Shown here piece by piece: positions 17,452 through 25,165 of a stretch of DNA of 64,000 bases (positions are counted from its first letter, which is position 1; every line of letters begins with the position of its first letter). This stretch comes from Micromonospora echinospora (GTDB lineage: Bacteria; Actinomycetota; Actinomycetes; Mycobacteriales; Micromonosporaceae). The stretch spans positions 6,587,001 through 6,651,000 of the forward strand of contig NZ_LT607413.1 of NCBI RefSeq assembly GCF_900091495.1. Reading direction: 5' to 3'. The notes beneath the pieces are model-generated. The model was not told the origin of the DNA. It saw nothing but the letters and a program-made list of their open reading frames with translations, and searched no databases. The position numbers were made by a program, and so were the translations under genes.

Positions 17452-18189
17452 TCAGCGCGGGTCCGGGGAGAGTTGGCCGCTGCCCCGGTCCAGGTACCAG
17501 GCCGCGCTGCGCAGCAGTCCGTACGCGCGCAGCCGCCGGGTCGAGTTCTCCACCACCATCGTCCGCTCGTGGACGATCGCGTCGGTGACCCGACGGACCC
17601 GGTTGAGGAACTCCCGGTCGGTCGGGGACGGCCGGCGGGGCATCCCGCCGGCGGCGAGGTAGGCGCGCGCGGTGATGGCCATGTTGTTGCCCGCGTGCAT
17701 CCGGTACGGGGCCCGGTAGCCGGGGCCACGGTGGGCGGGACGCAGCCGCCCGAAGGTGGCCGCGACGGTGACCACGCAGCGGAACCCGGCCCGGCCGAGC
17801 GGGCCGTGCTCGTCGCGGCGGGCCTCGATCCGGCCGCACGCCATGGCCGCCCCGGCGGTGAGCGCGCGGCGGGCGGCGGCCACCCATCCGGGTCGGGGCA
17901 GGCAGTCGGCGTCGGTCCGGGCGATCAGGGTCGCCCCGTGCGCGATGGCGTACCGGAAGCCGGTGTCCACGGCCGCGCCGACGCCTTTCTGCCGCTCCTC
18001 GATCAGCAGGGTCGGCACCGGCGACCAGGCCGCGAACCGGCGGACCACGTCGGCGGTGCCGTCGGTGGAGGCGTTGTCCACCACGAGCAGGGTGAACTCC
18101 CTGTCGCTCTGCACGGCCAGCGCGTCGAGCGTGGCACCGATCCGGGTGACCTCGTTGTACGCGGGCACCACCACCCAGAGCGCGGTCAC
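17452..18189 (-). CDS. GT2-family glycosyltransferase
   Basis: A 245-residue GT-A fold transferase. The GTG at 18189 overlaps the OleA-like stop as GTGA. 'WVVVPAYNEVTRIGATLDAL' is the GT2 N-terminus, 'VVDNASTDGTADVV' the nucleotide-binding loop and 'RTDADCLPRPGW' the DxD metal site. No membrane helices, so it acts in the cytoplasm on a soluble or peripheral acceptor. It takes the position that OleB would occupy in an olefin operon, so it may glycosylate the OleA/C/D product. Its sugar donor cannot be read from sequence. Confidence 0.8.
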   Translation of the reverse strand: MTALWVVVPAYNEVTRIGATLDALAVQSDREFTLLVVDNASTDGTADVVRRFAAWSPVPTLLIEERQKGVGAAVDTGFRYAIAHGATLIARTDADCLPRPGWVAAARRALTAGAAMACGRIEARRDEHGPLGRAGFRCVVTVAATFGRLRPAHRGPGYRAPYRMHAGNNMAITARAYLAAGGMPRRPSPTDREFLNRVRRVTDAIVHERTMVVENSTRRLRAYGLLRSAAWYLDRGSGQLSPDPR

Positions 18190-19217
18190 GACTTCTCCCA
18201 GACCATGGTCATCAGGCTGACCCCGCCGCCGAGGCCGATGAACAGCACCCGTTCCCCGGGGCGCAGCGCGGCCTCGACCCGGGCGAGCTGGACGCCGAGC
18301 GTGGCGCTGGCCAGGTTGCCCAACTCGGCGACGGTGACCACCAGCTTGTCCTTCGGCACGCCGGTCACCTCGACGAACCGGTCGAGGTACGGCAGGGTCA
18401 CCTGGTGCACCAGCACCCGCGCGTAGTCGGACCAGTCGAGGCCGGTGCGGTGCCGGACCCGGTGCAGGATGTCCGGTCCGATCTTCTCGAAGACGTCCCG
18501 CAGGGTACGCCCGTCGCCGGCGAAGTAGGTGTGCTCGTCGCCGCGCGGATGCCGGGAGCCGCCGCCGGGGATGCCGCCCACCGTCCAGTGCGCGGACCAC
18601 GTCTCGGTGTCGACGTCGAGGATTCCGCCCCGGTCCACCGGCTCCACCAGCACGGCCGCGCCCGCGTCCCCGAAGGTGTAGCCGGCGAAGGCGCGACGGG
18701 CCTCGTCGAGGTCGGTGATCCGGGTGCGCATCGCCCGGGTCGGGGTCTCCCCGGTCACCACCAGGGCCCGACGGGCGCGACCGGCGAGGATGCTGGAACG
18801 GGCCAGGTCGATGCCGTTGAGAAAGCTGTTGCAGGCGTTGGTGACGTCCAGGGCGTGCGCGTGGCCGCCCAGTTCGGCCTGCACGATGTGGGCGGTGGCC
18901 GGCTCGACCATGTCCCGGGTGGCCGAGGCGAAGAGCAGCAGGTCCACCTCCTCCGGCTCGCGTCCGGCGGCGGCGAGCGCCGCCCGGGCGGCGCGGACGG
19001 CGAGGGTGGAGGCGTACTCGTCGTCGGCGGCGATCCGGCGGGAGGTGATCCCGGTCATCCGGGTGAGCAGCCCGGCCGGCAGGGGCAGGCCGCTGGCCTC
19101 GGCGATCCGGTGTTGGAGTTCGGCGGTGGGCACGACCTGGTCCGGGAGGCTGGCACCGACCGCGGTGATGCCCACCCGTCCCCGGGGCCGGTCGAGGGGT
19201 GACGTGGGGTCGGTCAT
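18186..19217 (-). CDS. OleA-like thiolase-fold 3-oxoacyl synthase
   Basis: A 343-residue KASIII/OleA-type synthase and first gene of the operon. The Cys is in 'DVTNACNSFLNGIDLA', the His in 'VLVHQVTLPYLD' and the Asn in 'AELGNLASATLG', so the Cys-His-Asn triad is complete. OleA condenses two fatty acyl-CoAs head to head (non-decarboxylative Claisen) to a 2-alkyl-3-oxo acid. An in-frame ATG at 19268 would add 17 residues but sits inside a long hairpin (19238-19284); I prefer the ATG at 19217, although its ribosome site is weak. It is followed by GT2, OleC-like, P450 and OleD-like genes, each overlapping or within about 30 bp. Confidence 0.78.
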   Translation of the reverse strand: MTDPTSPLDRPRGRVGITAVGASLPDQVVPTAELQHRIAEASGLPLPAGLLTRMTGITSRRIAADDEYASTLAVRAARAALAAAGREPEEVDLLLFASATRDMVEPATAHIVQAELGGHAHALDVTNACNSFLNGIDLARSSILAGRARRALVVTGETPTRAMRTRITDLDEARRAFAGYTFGDAGAAVLVEPVDRGGILDVDTETWSAHWTVGGIPGGGSRHPRGDEHTYFAGDGRTLRDVFEKIGPDILHRVRHRTGLDWSDYARVLVHQVTLPYLDRFVEVTGVPKDKLVVTVAELGNLASATLGVQLARVEAALRPGERVLFIGLGGGVSLMTMVWEKS

Positions 19218-19237
19218 GCGTCGAGCTTGCCCAACGC

Positions 19238-19284
19238 CGCTGGCGGGTGGATGAGTAGGGGTGCTCATGTTCCACCCGCCAGCG
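19238..19284. terminator. 14-bp inverted repeat upstream of the OleA-like gene
   Basis: Arms 19238-19251 and 19271-19284 are perfectly complementary; four more pairs (19252-19255 with 19264-19267) form beyond a three-base bulge. It lies 89 bp beyond the stop of the M23 peptidase gene and 21 bp before the preferred OleA start. It may terminate the peptidase transcript, or be an operator or leader structure for the operon. Confidence 0.6.
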
Positions 19285-19372
19285 ACTGCCGGATCACCGC
19301 AAACCGGGCGGCGGGGCAGGACTCACCTGGCTCCCTGGCTCACCGTGGTCACGGCAGGGGCCTCCGGTGGGG

Positions 19373-20575
19373 TCAGCACCAGCCGTTGACCGGACCGTTC
19401 AGGCCGCTCCACACGAAGGCGTCGCTGACCCAGGTGCCGTCGCTGAGCCGGTTCCACAGCGCGGTGGAGCCGTACCGGCCGGTGTGCGTGGTGCCGTTGC
19501 GCGAGCAGGAGATGGTCACCGTCGCGCCGTCGCCGACCGAGCCGGCCACCGCGTATCCGGTGCCGGGGCCGGTGCGCTTGTTCACCGAGCCGCCGCCGTT
19601 GGCGTCGACGACGGCCTGGTTGAAGCCGAGCGCGCCGTAGTTGTACAGCCCGCCGCCGGTGTTGACCCGCGTCGACCCGTGCAGGGCGTACCCCTGGTAG
19701 GCGGCGGAACCTTTCATGAACACCCACTTGCCGAGGTTGTGGTCGTGGATCTGCACGTACGCGTTGTTCTGCCGCAGACCGAAGTGCACGTGCCGGCCGT
19801 ACGCGGCGCCGCCGCAGGTGACGTCGGTGCCGGTGTCGCCGAGGTACGCGCCCTCGCCAACGCCCGCCCCGTTGACGTTGATGCTGTTCCAGAGGTGGTA
19901 GTAGTCGGTGGAGTAGCCCCGGTCGTGGATGACCCGGATCCAGCCCCGGCACATGGTGTAGGCGGTGCCGCCGCGCGCGGCGAGCACCCGCTGGTCGCCG
20001 CCGGCCAGGTCGATGGAGCTGTACGGCAGTTCACTGCCACCCCATCCGTGCGGTCCACCCGTGTACGACCAGGTCTGGCCGACGGCGTACGGCAGGCGCA
20101 TACCGGTGCGCATGTCACCGTTGGCGAGCATCGTCCCCGGCGACGGCGCGGCGAACACCTTCTTCTCCCGGGCCGACACGACGGTGGACGGGGCGTCCTC
20201 GGCGAGTTCGGCGAAGCCGGCCTCGCCGTCGAAGGCGACCTGCCAGCCGGAGCGGTCCCGGTGGGCGACGAAGACCGAGCCCTTCGGGTACGCGTCCTCC
20301 ACGTGCGGGGCGACGACGACGGCGGTGCCGAAGGCCCAGTTCCGGCCGTCGCGCCGGGTCACGGTGATCCGGGTGTCGTCCGCGTCGGCGGTGCGCAGGT
20401 ACGGATCGGCGGTGACGGACGCCTGGCCGAGCAGCCGGGCGGCCACCGCCGTGGTGACGTCACCGGCCGGGGCGGCTGCCGCGGCGGCCGGGGTGGCGGC
20501 GAGGAGGACGACGGCGGAGAGCATGGCCGTCCGCACCGGACCTCGGATGTTTCTCCAGGACACAGGAACCCCCAT
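19373..20575 (-). CDS. Secreted M23 (LasA/LytM-like) peptidase with C-terminal SH3-like domain
   Basis: A 400-residue exported protein. The N-terminus has a signal peptide ('TAMLSAVVLLAATPAAAAAA'). A LasA-like zinc endopeptidase domain spans ~150-290, with 'GPHGWGGSELPYSSIDLAGG' (His and Asp ligands) and 'YGRHVHFGLR' (HxH). After ~310 an SH3b-type segment follows ('NKRTGPGTGYAVAGSVGDG') with Cys in 'ISCSRN' and at the C-terminus. It probably cuts glycine-rich or peptidoglycan cross-bridges outside the cell. The start is uncertain; a GTG four codons in (20563) is also possible. It is separated from the lasso operon by 45 bp and from the ole-type operon by a hairpin, so it is likely its own unit. 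Confidence 0.85.
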   Translation of the reverse strand: MGVPVSWRNIRGPVRTAMLSAVVLLAATPAAAAAAPAGDVTTAVAARLLGQASVTADPYLRTADADDTRITVTRRDGRNWAFGTAVVVAPHVEDAYPKGSVFVAHRDRSGWQVAFDGEAGFAELAEDAPSTVVSAREKKVFAAPSPGTMLANGDMRTGMRLPYAVGQTWSYTGGPHGWGGSELPYSSIDLAGGDQRVLAARGGTAYTMCRGWIRVIHDRGYSTDYYHLWNSINVNGAGVGEGAYLGDTGTDVTCGGAAYGRHVHFGLRQNNAYVQIHDHNLGKWVFMKGSAAYQGYALHGSTRVNTGGGLYNYGALGFNQAVVDANGGGSVNKRTGPGTGYAVAGSVGDGATVTISCSRNGTTHTGRYGSTALWNRLSDGTWVSDAFVWSGLNGPVNGWC

Positions 20576-20620
20576 CGGTCGACATCGACGAACTGGATCA
20601 GGTTGAGGGGACGGTACCGA

Positions 20621-21187
20621 TCACATCAATGCTTGTCCATATACAGGGGTGGGGTCGGTCGGATGACGCGGCACCGAGTGCGCCCACCGCCCGGTCCAGC
20701 TCAACTCGCCGGTGGACGCGACAACGAAGATCGCCGGGAAGGCGGTCACCGAGAACGCGTCGCGCACCGCCCCGGCGGCGTCCACCACGATCCGGGCCGT
20801 CGGGGCCAGCCGCCGGGCGTACGCCGCCGTCGCCGACGGTCCGGTCACCACCACCACGACGCGGGACCGCCCGCCCGGCCAACGCGCGGCGACCGTGCCG
20901 AACTCCCGTCGCAGCCGACGACACGAACCACAGGTCGGGTTCAGCATCGCCACCAGCGTCGGCCCCGACGGGTCTCCGGCGGAGAACACCCGTCCGTCGG
21001 TGTCGGTGACCGAGAACGCGCCGACGGCGGCCCCGGCCGGGAGCGCCCGGGCCGGCAGGCCGCGCTCCTCGACGTCGGCGAGGAGTTCGGCCTGGATCCG
21101 CAGCCGTCGCACGACGGCCACCAGCAGGGAGGTGTGGCCGGCGCAGACGACCGCGAGCAGCACGACGGTGGCGACGAGGGCGGACAC
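20621..21187 (-). CDS. TlpA-like membrane-anchored thioredoxin-fold protein of the lasso operon
   Basis: A 188-residue protein. The GTG at 21187 follows GGAGG. Residues ~5-27 form one N-terminal membrane helix. The rest is an AhpC/TlpA-type thioredoxin domain facing outward, with redox pair Cys86/Cys89 in 'NPTCGSCRRL' and the cis-Pro in 'VTAFPAIFVV'. It follows the MauE-like gene by 9 bp. MauE/TlpA pairs pass electrons across the membrane to make or break disulfides, and the predicted lasso peptide has two Cys, so it most likely handles that disulfide. It is the last gene of the operon. Confidence 0.8.
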   Translation of the reverse strand: MSALVATVVLLAVVCAGHTSLLVAVVRRLRIQAELLADVEERGLPARALPAGAAVGAFSVTDTDGRVFSAGDPSGPTLVAMLNPTCGSCRRLRREFGTVAARWPGGRSRVVVVVTGPSATAAYARRLAPTARIVVDAAGAVRDAFSVTAFPAIFVVASTGELSWTGRWAHSVPRHPTDPTPVYGQALM

Positions 21188-21196
21188 GGCGGCCTC

Positions 21197-21733
21197 CTAG
21201 AGACGGGCGGTGAACACGTCGGCGAGTTGGTCCAGCCGCAGCAGCACGCCGGCCAGGACCGCCGCGCCGGCCAGGCAGACCGGCACCCCGGCCGGCGGCG
21301 GCAGGTCGCCGCCACCGCCCGGCCCGGTGGCCCAGAGTCCGACCGCCACCAGGGCGAGCAGCAGGAGGTTCCGGACGACCGGCAGGCCACCGCCGGCGGT
21401 CGAGGTCACGCCCAGGCACCGGCACGGCACCACCACCCCGGCGCGCAGGGCACGCCAGAGGGCGACGCTGAACGCGCCGAGCAGCACCGCCGCGACCGCG
21501 AAGGCCCACGGCGCGGTCGGGTCGGTCGCGAGTCCCCCGACGACGGCCGCCTCGGCGGCGACCACGACCACCGCGACCACGCCCGCCCGGTCCGCGCGCA
21601 CCCCGGACAGCGCCGCGGTGGCCCGGCGGAACTCGCCGAAGGCCGCCCGGTCGCGTACCTTGCCGAACACCGCCACGGCGAAGACGACCAGGACCGCGCC
21701 CCGGCAGATCCACCCCAGGTAGAGCGCCGTCAC
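21197..21733 (-). CDS. MauE/DoxX-like membrane protein of the lasso operon
   Basis: A 178-residue integral membrane protein with about four helices ('GAVLVVFAVAVFGKV', 'AGVVAVVVVAAEAAVVGGLA', 'FAVAAVLLGAFSVALWRAL', 'LLLLALVAVGLW'). The GTG start at 21733 overlaps the leader-protease stop as GTGA. 'VPCRCLG' holds a CxC pair on the loop after helix 3, as in MauE proteins that relay electrons to periplasmic thioredoxin-like partners. With the TlpA-like protein downstream it forms a likely disulfide-handling pair for the lasso peptide. Confidence 0.75.
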   Translation of the reverse strand: MTALYLGWICRGAVLVVFAVAVFGKVRDRAAFGEFRRATAALSGVRADRAGVVAVVVVAAEAAVVGGLATDPTAPWAFAVAAVLLGAFSVALWRALRAGVVVPCRCLGVTSTAGGGLPVVRNLLLLALVAVGLWATGPGGGGDLPPPAGVPVCLAGAAVLAGVLLRLDQLADVFTARL

Positions 21734-22170
21734 CGTGGCACCGGCCGGTCCGCCACCGCCACGGTCAGCAGCGGGACGTGGAAGCCGTCCGGATAGGGTT
21801 CGTCCACCGCCGCCCCGTCCACCTCGACCCAGGCGTGCGCGCCGAAGGGCGGATGCACCCGGGCCCCCACCCGCCAGGTGGGCCACCCGCCGCGCAGCCG
21901 GCACAGCAGCACGGTGGCGATGGACCGGGGCAGGCAGCCGAGCGGGCCGGCACAGAAGGCGCTGGTCCGCACGGTGTCCCGCCGCGCGGCGGCGGCCTCG
22001 GCGCGGGTGGCCGGGCGGGCACCCCGGGCGAGCCGGTGCAGCACCCGGCGGATGGTCGCCGGGGACCGGGTGGCCAACAGCCGGGCGGCGAGGACCACGA
22101 CGCGGACCAGCAGCCGCCGTCGCGGGCCCAGCGCCTCCGGCCGGTACGCCACGGTCCGCTCGGTGGTCAC
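21730..22170 (-). CDS. Lasso peptide leader protease (B2, transglutaminase-like)
   Basis: A 146-residue member of the lasso B2 / transglut_core3 family. The ATG at 22170 overlaps the B1 stop as ATGA. Cys-His-Asp protease residues are seen in 'FCAGPLGCLPRSIATVLL' (Cys), 'FGAHAWVEVDG' (His) and 'AVDEPY' or nearby (Asp). B2 cuts the leader peptide from the precursor, after Ala23 here, with help of B1. The stop overlaps the MauE-like gene. Family assignment rests on the 'CLPRS' and 'HAWVE' motifs plus operon context. Confidence 0.9.
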   Translation of the reverse strand: MTTERTVAYRPEALGPRRRLLVRVVVLAARLLATRSPATIRRVLHRLARGARPATRAEAAAARRDTVRTSAFCAGPLGCLPRSIATVLLCRLRGGWPTWRVGARVHPPFGAHAWVEVDGAAVDEPYPDGFHVPLLTVAVADRPVPR

Positions 22171-22427
22171 CGGCGGACCACCAGTTCGGCGGCCTCCAGT
22201 TCGGCGACCAGGGTCGGCACGTCCCCGGCGACCTCGGCGGCGTCGCCGTCGAACTCGGCGGTCAGCCGGGTCACGACCTCGTCGGGTTCCGCGCCGGCCA
22301 GCAGGCCGGCGAGCACCCGCGCCCCGGTCACGTTGAGCGTCCAGTACTGCCCGTCGACGGTGTCCAGCAGCACGCCGCCGTACTCGGTCTCCGCCCAGGT
22401 CAGGCCGGCGCGCAAGGCGAAGCTCAT
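22167..22427 (-). CDS. Lasso peptide leader-recognition protein (B1, PqqD-like RRE)
   Basis: An 86-residue RiPP recognition element of the PqqD family ('GGVLLDTVDGQYWTLNVTGA' is the typical beta-wing followed by helix). It binds the YxxP part of the precursor leader and presents it to the B2 protease and cyclase. The ATG at 22427 starts 8 bp after the cyclase stop, and the stop overlaps the B2 start. It stands as a separate protein, as is usual in actinobacterial lasso operons. Confidence 0.9.
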   Translation of the reverse strand: MSFALRAGLTWAETEYGGVLLDTVDGQYWTLNVTGARVLAGLLAGAEPDEVVTRLTAEFDGDAAEVAGDVPTLVAELEAAELVVRR

Positions 22428-22435
22428 CGGTCCCC

Positions 22436-24265
22436 CTACAGTCGTGTCGGTACGATGTCCACGGTGCGCAGCCAGGTCTCGCAGGCGAGGGTCTGGTCCA
22501 GCTCGTACCAGGTCCGCTCCCCCGGCGAGCGCAGTGCGGCCCGCAACCGGGCCGCGTCGACCAGGCCCCGCCCGGCCAGCCGGGAGTCCTCGGCGAGGTC
22601 GAGCAGCCGGTCGCGGTACGCCAGCGCGCCCCGCTCGGCGGCGATGGACGTGTCCGCCTTGCCGGTGCGGTCCCGCAGCGGGTCCGGCACGATGCCCCGC
22701 GTCGCCGCCCGCAGCAGCGGCTTGTACCGCCCCGGGTCGGTGACGTCGGCGAGCCGGACCGCCAGGCAGGCCGTCAGCACCGCGTCGTCGAGGTACGGGG
22801 CGGCCATCGGCACCCCGTGGGCGGCGGTGAGCTGGGCCATGTGCCGGGCGTTGGCGGCACCGGCGTGGATCGCGGCGAGGCGGCCGTGCGTGCCGGCGTC
22901 GGCGGCGAGCGGGGTGGCCCGCGCGGCGGCCCCGGCCAGGAGGCCACGCAGCACCGTGAGCGCCTCGGGGGTGATCCAGGGGGCCACCCCGATCGGCATG
23001 TCCCAGCCCAGCGGCGGCCGGTCGGTCGCGGGCCAGCCGGCGGTCATCCCCTGGGCGAGCCCGGCCAGCCAGTCGCCGTAGCCGCGCCGGTCGCGCACCG
23101 CCCGCAGCACGGCCCGCCTCGGCCAGCGGTACGCCGCCCGCATCACCCGCAGGTGGCGCCAGGCGGTCCGGGGGTGCGTGCGCAGCAGGGTCAACTGCAA
23201 CGCGGGGTCGGCGGTGAGCAGTTCGTCCCCGCCGAACCCGGTGAGCCGGACCCGGGCACCGTGGGCGGCGGCACGGTCGGAGAGGGCGAGGAAGCTCGCC
23301 CGGTACATGACCGCGGCGGTGGGCTCGTCGAACCGGTCCGCGCCGTCGAGCGCCCCGGTGTACGGCAGGGGGTTCCCCTCGGCCGGCACCACCTCGTGGA
23401 CGAGGTCGCCGAGGGCGCGCGCCGCCCGGGTGGCCCAGGGCAGGTCGTCGTCGAGCGGGTCGACGCTCACCGAGGTCAGCGCGACGACCCCGGCCCCGCC
23501 GGTGGTGGCCAACGCGCAGAGCGTGGTCGAGTCCGTCCCGCTGAGGTCGGTCGCGACGACCCCGCCGGCCCCGGTGCGGACCCGGACCGCGTCGGTGAGC
23601 GCCCGCCGCAGCCCCTCCGCCGCCTCGGCCAGTTCCAGCGTCGGCTCGGGCGGATGCCAGCGGACAACGGTACGGGGTGTCCCGTCGACACCGACGGCCA
23701 GCCGCCGGGCGGGCGGGAGCGCCTCGACGTCGCGCCAGACCGGCTGCCAGAACAGCGGCCACGGGGCGTACGGGGCGAGCAGTCGCAGGGTCAGCCGGTC
23801 CGTGTCGACCGGCGCGTCGAGCAGCGCCGCCACGACGTCGGCCCGGTCGCCGGCGACGGTGGCCGCACCAATCCGGCCGAAGAAGACCCGGCGGTACCCG
23901 GAGAGCGTGCCGTGCAGGTGGGTGGCGCCGTCGGCGGAGGCGGCCACGTGGAAGCTGCCGGGTGCGGCGGCGACCGCCGCGCACCACTGCCCCGGGTCCG
24001 CCGAGCCGTCGACGAGCCGCCCCAGCTCCGGCCCGGTCAGCCGGTGCTCGCCCAGTACGGCGAGGCGGCGGTCGCCCCGTCCACCGACCGCCACCTCGCC
24101 GTCCGTCCAGCGTCCGACCAGCCAGGGCCGTCGGGACGCGTGGGTCAGGACCCGGAGCCCTGGAACCCGGGGGGTAAGAGAGTCCACCAGCGCGGCCCCG
24201 GCATCGGTGTCCGGCACCATGACGAACCAGGACAGGACAGGGTCGATGCGGGGAAAGCTCACCAT
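22436..24265 (-). CDS. Lasso peptide macrolactam synthetase (asparagine synthase-like, C protein)
   Basis: A 609-residue asparagine-synthetase homologue. The N-terminal ~200 residues correspond to a glutaminase-like domain that lacks a catalytic Cys2 ('MVSFPRID'). The C-terminal synthetase half has the ATP pyrophosphatase motif 'VATDLSGTDSTTLCALA' and 'RLTGFGGDELLT'. The lasso cyclase adenylates the side-chain carboxylate of Glu9 of the core peptide and joins it to the Gly1 amine while the tail is threaded. The ATG at 24265 is preceded by GTGAGGATCC. It begins 41 bp after the precursor gene. Confidence 0.92.
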   Translation of the reverse strand: MVSFPRIDPVLSWFVMVPDTDAGAALVDSLTPRVPGLRVLTHASRRPWLVGRWTDGEVAVGGRGDRRLAVLGEHRLTGPELGRLVDGSADPGQWCAAVAAAPGSFHVAASADGATHLHGTLSGYRRVFFGRIGAATVAGDRADVVAALLDAPVDTDRLTLRLLAPYAPWPLFWQPVWRDVEALPPARRLAVGVDGTPRTVVRWHPPEPTLELAEAAEGLRRALTDAVRVRTGAGGVVATDLSGTDSTTLCALATTGGAGVVALTSVSVDPLDDDLPWATRAARALGDLVHEVVPAEGNPLPYTGALDGADRFDEPTAAVMYRASFLALSDRAAAHGARVRLTGFGGDELLTADPALQLTLLRTHPRTAWRHLRVMRAAYRWPRRAVLRAVRDRRGYGDWLAGLAQGMTAGWPATDRPPLGWDMPIGVAPWITPEALTVLRGLLAGAAARATPLAADAGTHGRLAAIHAGAANARHMAQLTAAHGVPMAAPYLDDAVLTACLAVRLADVTDPGRYKPLLRAATRGIVPDPLRDRTGKADTSIAAERGALAYRDRLLDLAEDSRLAGRGLVDAARLRAALRSPGERTWYELDQTLACETWLRTVDIVPTRL

Positions 24266-24306
24266 CGTGGAGGATCCTCACGGGCGGGGCACCGTCACCG
24301 GTGCGG

Positions 24307-24441
24307 TCAGTTGCAGATGGACGCCGGCTTCTGGGTCACGAAGGACTCGCGGCAGCTGGTGAACAGGCTGCCGGCCGTCTTCTCCGCGAACCGGCCGGCC
24401 TTCACCAGCGTCGGCCGCTCGTAGGCCACCTTCTTCGTCAT
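24307..24441 (-). CDS. Lasso peptide precursor, predicted class III (one ring-tail disulfide)
   Basis: A 44-residue precursor; the ATG at 24441 follows GGTGGTGAGAACCCG. The leader is 23 residues with the lasso signature YxxPxLxxxGxF ('YERPTLVKAGRF') and Thr at -2 ('EKTA'). The core of 21 residues starts 'GSLFTSCRES' and ends 'KPASICN'. Gly1 and Glu9 give a nine-membered macrolactam; Cys7 lies in the ring and Cys20 in the tail next to the C-terminus. A Gly1 nine-ring with one ring-tail disulfide is the class III layout (type example BI-32169, Cys6-Cys19). Maturation is by the downstream C, B1 and B2 genes; the disulfide is probably handled by the MauE/TlpA-like pair. Confidence 0.93.
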   Translation of the reverse strand: MTKKVAYERPTLVKAGRFAEKTAGSLFTSCRESFVTQKPASICN

Positions 24442-24514
24442 CGGGTTCTCACCACCTCTCGAAGGACAGGACGACCGACGTCCATTCCGTGCTGCGCGCC
24501 GACCGTCCGGCGCG

Positions 24515-24544
24515 ACAGTAGTTCCACACATCGACATTAGTCAA
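24515..24544 (-). promoter_or_regulatory. Promoter of the lasso operon
   Basis: On the minus strand a TTGACT -35 (24539-24544) and TACTGT -10 (24515-24520) are separated by 18 bp, matching the housekeeping-sigma consensus TTGACN/TANNNT. The -10 is 73 bp before the precursor ATG. Confidence 0.65.
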
Positions 24545-25165
24545 TTATTTGTGGAATTACTGATTCCCGTCACGATCGATTCGACAACCCGGTCGGACCC
24601 GGTCACGCCACCGCTTTCCACCGGCCCCCGGGCGGGGAGAACGAAGCCACCGGCGGTGTCCGTGCGGCCCGGAACAGCGGAGTCCGCCGCGGAGCAGATC
24701 CTAACCAGGCTTGTCGAACCGCCGCGCCCCCATTCGACACGTCGGGCCGATGACCGAAGAAAGACCAGAGAATCTGCCCCGGATCCCGCTCGAAACTCGA
24801 CTGATCCTCGACCCCGAATCGAGTTTCTGCTCCATTTCGGTGACGCCCCCCTCCGAGGTGCCACCGCGAGGACGCGACCGCACCACCGGCGGGCATCACC
24901 GACTGTCGCCCACGGCGCCGACCAGCCACCGCCCGACGACCGCGCGCACGGACCGCGAGGGCCCACCCGCCGACGGATCGCCAGGAAGATCCTCTACCCA
25001 ACGCCCCCAATTCCCTAGTAACCTGGTAGACAAGGGCGGGAATTTGGCACCGGCGCGCGGCGCAGCCCGTGACAGTCGTGTCCTCGGCGACCGTCCAGCG
25101 CGCCGCGACGTCGCGGCACCGCCACTCCCCGGCCCCTGTCCGCGTGACCGAGAGGACGTCCCCCG
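24545..25165. other. Intergenic region between the lasso operon and the sulfatase operon
   Basis: No gene seen. A 9-bp inverted repeat with arms 24792-24800 and 24819-24827 could be an operator. The part next to 25165 should carry the promoter of the sulfatase operon, but no clear -35/-10 pair was found. Composition near the lasso promoter is unusually AT-rich for this window. Confidence 0.45.
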
